Of a stretch of 10,298 nucleotides of DNA, positions 8,601 to 10,298 are shown in pieces. The notes below the pieces were generated by a model. That model worked only from the letters and a program-made list of their open reading frames with translations, ran no database searches and was not told the DNA's origin. Position 1 is the stretch's first letter. Every line of letters begins with the position of its first letter. A program made the position numbers and the translations under genes. This DNA comes from CAYMLQ01 sp964390795 (GTDB taxonomy: Bacteria > Verrucomicrobiota > Kiritimatiellia > RFP12 > UBA1067), in the NCBI GenBank assembly GCA_964390795.1, contig CAYMLQ010000205.1, positions 1 to 10,298 of the forward strand, in the 5' to 3' direction.

Positions 8601-10298
8601 GATGGCGATCCGCGCGGCGGTGACCAACGGCACGCTGGTGGCGCAGGATATGATCACGGTGTGGAACCTCGTCGCCCTTGAGATGGTCAAGACCAATCTC
8701 CAGATGGCTCCCGTGGCCTCGCGCACCCTGGCCATGGTCCACGGGGCGATGTTCGACACGGTCAACTCGATCAGCGGCACCTACAACCCCTACCGCGAAC
8801 TCGTCCGGCCCGGCTACGCCTGCTCGGCAGAGGCCGGCGCCGCTGCCGCCGCGCACACCGTGCTGTCCGGCATCTACACGGGGAACGTGACGTACCTCGA
8901 CCAGGCCCTGGCCAACGCGCTCGCACTGGTGGCAAACGGCGTAGCCAAGACCAACGGCATGGCCCTGGGCGCGGACATCGGGCAGAAGATGCTGGCGTGG
9001 CGCGCGGACGACATGATGCAGATGATGATGACCAACTACACCGCCGGCTCGAACCCCGGCGACTGGCAGCCCACGCCTCCCGGCTACATGCCGCCGATGA
9101 TGCCGCACTGGGGCATGGCGCATTCCTTCGGCCTGATGCACGGCATGCAGTTCCGTCCGCCGGCGCCCCCGGCCCTGGACAGCCCCGAGTACGCGGCCGC
9201 GTTCAACGAGGTCAAGTCGCTCGGGTCGGCCGCCAGCGAAACCCGCACGCCCGCCCAGACGCAGGCGGTCACCTTCTGGACCGACATGCCCGGCACGGTC
9301 ACCACCGTGGGCCGCTGGAACCAGATCGCCCGCGACACCGCCGCGCAGCAGACCAACTCGCTGCTGCAGAACGCGCGCCTCTTCGCGCTGCTCAACGTCA
9401 GCATGGCCGACGCGGGCATCGCCATCTGGGACTCGAAGTACCACTATAACCGCTGGCGCCCGGTCACGGCCATCCGCGCGGCTGCCACCGACGGCAACGC
9501 GGCCACACTGGCTGATCCGATGTGGATGCCGCTGGTCATGACGCCGGCCTTCCCAGAGTACGGGGCCGCGCACAGTGCATTCAGCTCGGCTGCGGCCAGC
9601 GCGCTGGCGGGCTTCTTCGGGACGGACGAAGTTGTCTTCTACGCCGCCGCCTACATGAATCCGATGATGGGCCACTATTTCACGAGCTTCAGCGAGGCGG
9701 CGGACGAAGCGGGCACCGAACGGGTCTGGGCGGGCGTCCACTTCTCCTACGGCAACGAGGCTGGCCTCGCGCTCGGCTACGCGGTAGGCGACTACATGGC
9801 GGACACCCTCTTCCAGGTCTCGGGCTATCCGCAGGACATCGACGGCATCGACACCGACGGCGACGGCAACGTCAGCAACGACGTGACCTACGTTCATCTG
9901 GCGGCAGGCGACGGCTTCGTCAAGATGGCCGACGGCAACGAGCTGTACAGCTTCGGCTTCTCCGACCAGACGCTGGTGTCGCTGACGCACGCGGGCATGG
10001 ACCACGGCTTCAACGCGAACCCGATGGTGGTCATGGCGGGCATGCTGAAGGCCGAGGCCTCCGCCCCGACAATCGTGCTGAAGGAGGGGCAGCGCGTCTA
10101 CCTCGACCTCAGCAACGTGGGCATGATGATGCGGCCCGACCTGTTCGACCCTCACACGGTCCACTTCCACGGCTTCCCGCAGGCCGCGCCGATCTTCGAC
10201 GGCGAGCCCATGGCCTCGATCTCGGTGAACATGGGATCCAAGCTCCGCTACTACTACGAGATCGTGGAGCCGGGCACCTTCATGTACCACTGCCACGT
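2503..10298 (+). CDS. Giant exported multidomain protein: beta modules, beta-helix, haloperoxidase-like domain and multicopper oxidase (3' end outside window)
   Basis: One frame runs without a stop from ATG 2503 to the window end, giving 2,598 codons and still open. Order by residue: signal peptide (1-50), SdrD_B/CNA_B-like modules with acidic calcium-type loops (about 156-890), an unassigned block (907-1066), IPT/TIG-like domain (1067-1166), right-handed beta-helix (1172-1709), two cadherin-like repeats (1717-1902), CARDB-like domain (1906-2020), vanadium haloperoxidase/PAP2-type domain (2027-2440), an Asp-rich loop (2450-2460) and the first part of a multicopper oxidase (about 2475 on). Codon usage is uniformly high in G/C third positions with no break at domain joints. 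The architecture implies a secreted, possibly calcium-stabilised extracellular enzyme with two oxidative metal centres. The substrate is not evident: halide, phenolic or metal ions such as Mn(II) are all conceivable. Whether a cell-surface sorting tail exists lies beyond the window. No partner gene is visible; the upstream neighbours are remnants. Confidence 0.93.
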   Translation, partial: MSSHTSTDHATLQTSEACAPRGKAHLSNTWHKALGLIAAAALAWCGFAQALTLNVVDGDGNAVTGGFRWMLEEDTTHLTVPGVATNDSISLVIHKSHAPVMATGSSTNSPAVIAVPDANLRYVLSVLADGYASGGQTVAAGQTSVAVTLNKHPIPTAQISVFVFNDNNSINNVPDATEEGLADFQITLADYAGGPIMTDVFGNPLGTTYAKGADGEYLIDEDGAYVVEEMGTGFILTDANGLATIKFLAMGKYGVRAIPPSGTEWGGGHGGTHGGTSGTSGWNQTATIEGTLTVDAWVTANESPLFIEGFGPGFYHAFFGFVDPLQTVWGANPPPAQAGNVTITGTNIFNHFGRPPVNQMFAPGPAVDEAWVGLNAIGPLNAIGAGLYAAPCNADGSFAITNVPPGTYQLVTWDKPLDALFGFNTIIVTNSPTGFNHLGNVLSYRWFGTVEGSVFYDANENGFRDPGEEGIPSQAVNLRFRDGTVYMGTTTDSAGDYQMSEVFPFFKWLVAEVDFARFKATGMTAVIDEGGFIPPDNGWAMPSDGVRNPQPQYATDPVTGVVLTNGLGQPIPSDNPNTGNNLSRSETGPVLTQAMHLFLNQNNRIDWGKIDYPETENGGVSGIIAYQTTRAEEDPVMGTIDGWEPGIPRVQVALYADTNADQVIDDLDGSGGPTTADVDNHPLGWSDGSGPKGPEDVDHNGNDAFDPGDALNIVWSDSWDDNQPTGSIQVNPPKVLGKAIIGSDNYSTWNQIRPGLFDGGYAVASYYPGGMANNTTNEVDGLPEGKYIIQAFPPPGYLIQTEESQNVVFGDAYQPSKLLLPPPLAGTPANHVGDHAYLQSIVPGTRTNLFTVSPYLSLFPDQMVDAPFANQVRPLADMKSVTVSTERNTAADFHVYTEVPKATRVVGFVLNDLTAEFNAFSPIYGEKGSPGLLPISIRDWAGHEVAHVYSDEFGTYNALVPSTYTVNVPSPSGVAPNMLTIILNDPTMADPTDPTGRRRIPDPYYNPEFSTTPWTLHYNPGSYLYADTPIVPIAGFVGYPNNKLDVEPADHTPVIWSVTNATTGAAGPYVTAVTDELIITAKGPTTVPNPNVLFGTAGTVVRDFGFGATTGKVTFEGVPLTVLSWSSSSVRVRLPASFQTGAEGRLMVTRGDNGLTTPMGITLTYGGSGNVHQVVPREPTIGDPLPDPIQEAIDAAAPGDLILVAPGLYAESPILYKPLRVQGAGEATVLNANPSPSSRLSIWHAKVLGVYPNDPFEASEHPGFTVFGTNSTDFTEYGSRIDGFAIRGSLSGGGIQVYDSAHNLRLSNNRIDGNQGTYCGGIVLGQWANAGTVYDNSNVVIQGNQILKNGGVNGAGGVAVFTGATGYRILDNLILGNFCRGNGGGIGHEGVSHGGVIARNTIRNNETFYALAVGGDGGGIFIGGDTPITTNVVLSTGSGSVTVQGNLIQGNLAGSGSGGGISLSGVNGADVEASASPTNWYTVNLFNNVIVNNVAGFAGGGISLSDAAQVNIIHNTVANNDSTATAQSAFGAGATASTPQGAGIASFLHSGPLADASGQAYSSPTLYDSIVWHNRSYFYDRALQSLVAAPGGVYRDLRSPAGQPVLNARYCLLTSTAGYHSSNLAANPQFLSGYTNVLRVAAVIDEAGNNINVRFAPIGPQGNYHLANTSPAANTGDSSFFSYFPSLRGDFDTEYRPYSSAPDIGADEYAVTTLFATNDIYFVNEDTTLTVLGSGVLANDRPTGALITAELVTVPLHGTAAPLFSNGRISYTPNSNFTGVDSFTYRMRSGSNRSRTRTVTLVVRAVNDVPVGVSDAYVMTGDTTLTVPAATGVLANDSDADHATLTAVHFAGPDNGVLTLNPDGSFDYTPDPGFTGSDAFYYYANDGLIDSTLTTVSLTVNPPLPDFVIEAVSLIPGVVTNGGSFAAHVKVANRGEAAGAGGRLTVWTDQPGADVPVGTPGTAFATLGTLPIGATTTVVFNALSAPAIPAPGDTVYAPTFRAFADALDGTLERDEANNQVVQGYEVVRPAVIPMAIRAAVTNGTLVAQDMITVWNLVALEMVKTNLQMAPVASRTLAMVHGAMFDTVNSISGTYNPYRELVRPGYACSAEAGAAAAAHTVLSGIYTGNVTYLDQALANALALVANGVAKTNGMALGADIGQKMLAWRADDMMQMMMTNYTAGSNPGDWQPTPPGYMPPMMPHWGMAHSFGLMHGMQFRPPAPPALDSPEYAAAFNEVKSLGSAASETRTPAQTQAVTFWTDMPGTVTTVGRWNQIARDTAAQQTNSLLQNARLFALLNVSMADAGIAIWDSKYHYNRWRPVTAIRAAATDGNAATLADPMWMPLVMTPAFPEYGAAHSAFSSAAASALAGFFGTDEVVFYAAAYMNPMMGHYFTSFSEAADEAGTERVWAGVHFSYGNEAGLALGYAVGDYMADTLFQVSGYPQDIDGIDTDGDGNVSNDVTYVHLAAGDGFVKMADGNELYSFGFSDQTLVSLTHAGMDHGFNANPMVVMAGMLKAEASAPTIVLKEGQRVYLDLSNVGMMMRPDLFDPHTVHFHGFPQAAPIFDGEPMASISVNMGSKLRYYYEIVEPGTFMYHCH
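2968..5172 (+). other. SdrD_B/CNA_B-like beta modules with calcium-type acidic loops
   Basis: At least three or four modules are visible. One begins QISVFVFNDNN (158-168). A second ends DGSFAITNVPPGTYQLV (about 395-411), the typical carboxypeptidase-regulatory/CNA_B close. The clearest starts GTVEGSVFYDANENGFRDPG, where D457, N459, N461, D465 and E468 match the DxNxNGxxDxGE loop of SdrD-type modules. A fourth (618 on) holds DTNADQVIDD (657-666) and DVDHNGNDAFDPGD (696-709). In staphylococcal Sdr proteins such loops bind calcium and stiffen a surface stalk; the same role is inferred here. Domain borders are approximate. Confidence 0.75.
3286..3345 (+). repeat. Gly/Thr/His-rich hinge encoded by short GGC/ACC/CAC repeats
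   Basis: Residues 262-281 are almost entirely Gly, Thr, His and Ser (GGGHGGTHGGTSGTSGW). The DNA repeats the units GGCGGCACC and AGCGGCACC. It separates two beta modules and is most simply a flexible linker whose length may vary by slippage; the two His residues could bind metal weakly. Confidence 0.65.
5221..6000 (+). other. Unassigned conserved-looking block followed by an IPT/TIG-like domain
   Basis: Residues 907-1066 (GFVLNDLTAEFNAFSPIYGE, later VNVPSPSGVAPNMLTIILND and YADTPIVPIAGFVGYPNN) resemble, from memory, a segment seen upstream of multicopper oxidase domains in other large secreted bacterial proteins; I cannot name a family. Residues 1067-1166 follow an IPT/TIG pattern: a Gly-rich turn GFGATTGKVTFEGVPLTVLS, then SSVRVRLPASF and a closing strand. 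This fold is an immunoglobulin-like spacer. Confidence 0.55.
6016..7629 (+). other. Right-handed parallel beta-helix domain
   Basis: It opens with PIQEAIDAAAPGDLILVAPG and LYAESPILYKPLRVQGAG (about 1188-1225), the usual entry of pectate-lyase-like helices in which a repeated event is placed in a list of coordinates. It continues with many N-rich turns such as NNRIDGNQGTYCGGI, VIQGNQILKNGG, VIARNTIRNNE and VQGNLIQGN, and GGGI/GGGIS rungs. It ends PDIGADEY (1702-1709), a frequent terminus of this fold. In secreted proteins it binds or cleaves polysaccharide; no lyase active site can be identified, so a binding or structural role is at least as likely. Confidence 0.82.
7651..8208 (+). other. Two tandem cadherin-like (VCBS/Ig) repeats
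   Basis: Repeat one (1717-1809) reads NDIYFVNEDTTLTV, GVLAND, ISYTPNSNFTGVDSFTYR. Repeat two (1812-1902) reads SDAYVMTGDTTLTV, GVLANDSDAD, SFDYTPDPGFTGSDAFYYYA. The pattern GVLAND ... Y.P...F.G.D.F.Y is that of cadherin-like Ig modules common in secreted bacterial proteins. They act as spacers or adhesion units. Confidence 0.85.
8218..8562 (+). other. CARDB-like domain
   Basis: Residues 1906-2020 begin DFVIEAVSLIPGVVTNGGSF, then AHVKVANRGEAAGAGG, and end EANNQVV. The VKVANRG turn and terminal DEANN match the CARDB (cell adhesion related in bacteria) pattern. It directly precedes the haloperoxidase-like domain. Confidence 0.72.
8581..9822 (+). other. Vanadium-dependent haloperoxidase/PAP2-type catalytic domain
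   Basis: Residues 2027-2440. The early helices WNLVALEMVKTN and RTLAMVHGAMFDTVNSISG are typical of bacterial members. The ligand motifs occur in order: K2312-x6-R2319-P2320 (SKYHYNRWRP), H2357 in FPEYGAAHS, and R2407 and H2413 in ERVWAGVHFSYGNEAG. These correspond to the Lys, Arg, His, Arg and His of the vanadate pocket, H2413 being the axial ligand position. The classical Ser-Gly before the pocket His is Ala-Ala here. The family includes bromo-, chloro- and iodoperoxidases using H2O2, and related acid phosphatases; halide choice cannot be read. Confidence 0.9.
9925..10298 (+). other. Multicopper oxidase cupredoxin domain, cut by the window edge
   Basis: The segment from about residue 2475 includes ADGNELYSFGFSD, a pattern common at the start of bacterial multicopper oxidases, then PTIVLKEGQRVYLDLSNVG, HTVHFHGFPQ and PGTFMYHCH. 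H2554-x-H2556-G matches the first copper-binding motif of these enzymes; H2596 and H2598 with C2597 match the second or blue-copper motif. The frame stays open to the edge, so the remaining copper ligands lie outside. Such enzymes couple one-electron substrate oxidation (phenols, Cu(I), Fe(II), Mn(II)) to O2 reduction. Confidence 0.88.

Noticed and set aside
9838..9888. Dockerin module from the loop DIDGIDTDGDGNVSND
   Set aside because: Only one acidic loop is present, the twelfth-position acid is out of register by one residue and the second dockerin repeat is missing; it is better described as an Asp-rich linker loop.
6865..10296. Minus-strand open frame of over 1,100 codons opposite the enzyme part of the large gene
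   Set aside because: Its product is a monotonous Val/Asp/His/Arg/Gly mixture with no domain, and it is the mirror of strong G/C third-position bias in the plus-strand gene.

Overview
This is a GC-rich bacterial window with two very different halves. The left 2.5 kb is a patchwork: the tail of an arsenite efflux gene followed by three broken gene remnants and short intergenic repeats. The right 7.8 kb is one reading frame, open from 2503 to the window edge, that encodes an exported modular protein of at least 2,598 residues. Eroded gene pieces, short repeats in the gaps and a giant secreted mosaic of beta-rich domains suggest a free-living member of the PVC group (Kiritimatiellota, Lentisphaerota or Planctomycetota). 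That placement is an impression from style; no marker gene is present.

Layout: 1-341 (+) is the C-terminus of an ACR3-family arsenite permease, followed by a terminator-like hairpin at 368-388. On the minus strand, 960-436 is the C-terminal DUF4143 part of an AAA_14/DUF4143 ATPase without its ATPase domain, and 1350-989 is the C-terminal tail of a type IIG-like restriction-modification protein split by a frameshift. Two repeat patches (1343-1376 and 1547-1574) lie in or upstream of these remnants. On the plus strand, 1646-2208 is a histidine-kinase ATPase domain lacking its dimerisation/phosphoacceptor part and broken by a one-base deletion near 1820. From 2209 to 2502 there is no convincing gene, only a hairpin with two exclusive folds, a possible REP-like stretch and a symmetric repeat cluster just before the large gene.

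The large gene (2503 onward, strong AGGAGG ribosome site) reads in order: signal peptide; SdrD_B/CNA_B-like beta modules with acidic calcium-type loops; a conserved-looking unassigned block; an IPT/TIG-like domain; a parallel beta-helix ending in DIGADEY; two cadherin-like repeats; a CARDB-like domain; a vanadium-dependent haloperoxidase/PAP2-type domain with its K/R/H/R/H ligand set; an Asp-rich loop; and the start of a multicopper oxidase (HFHG ... HCH), where the window ends. Two different oxidative metalloenzyme modules thus appear to lie on one exported scaffold. This is the most notable thing here; a surface or matrix-associated oxidase/haloperoxidase is a reasonable inference, but the substrate cannot be read from the sequence.
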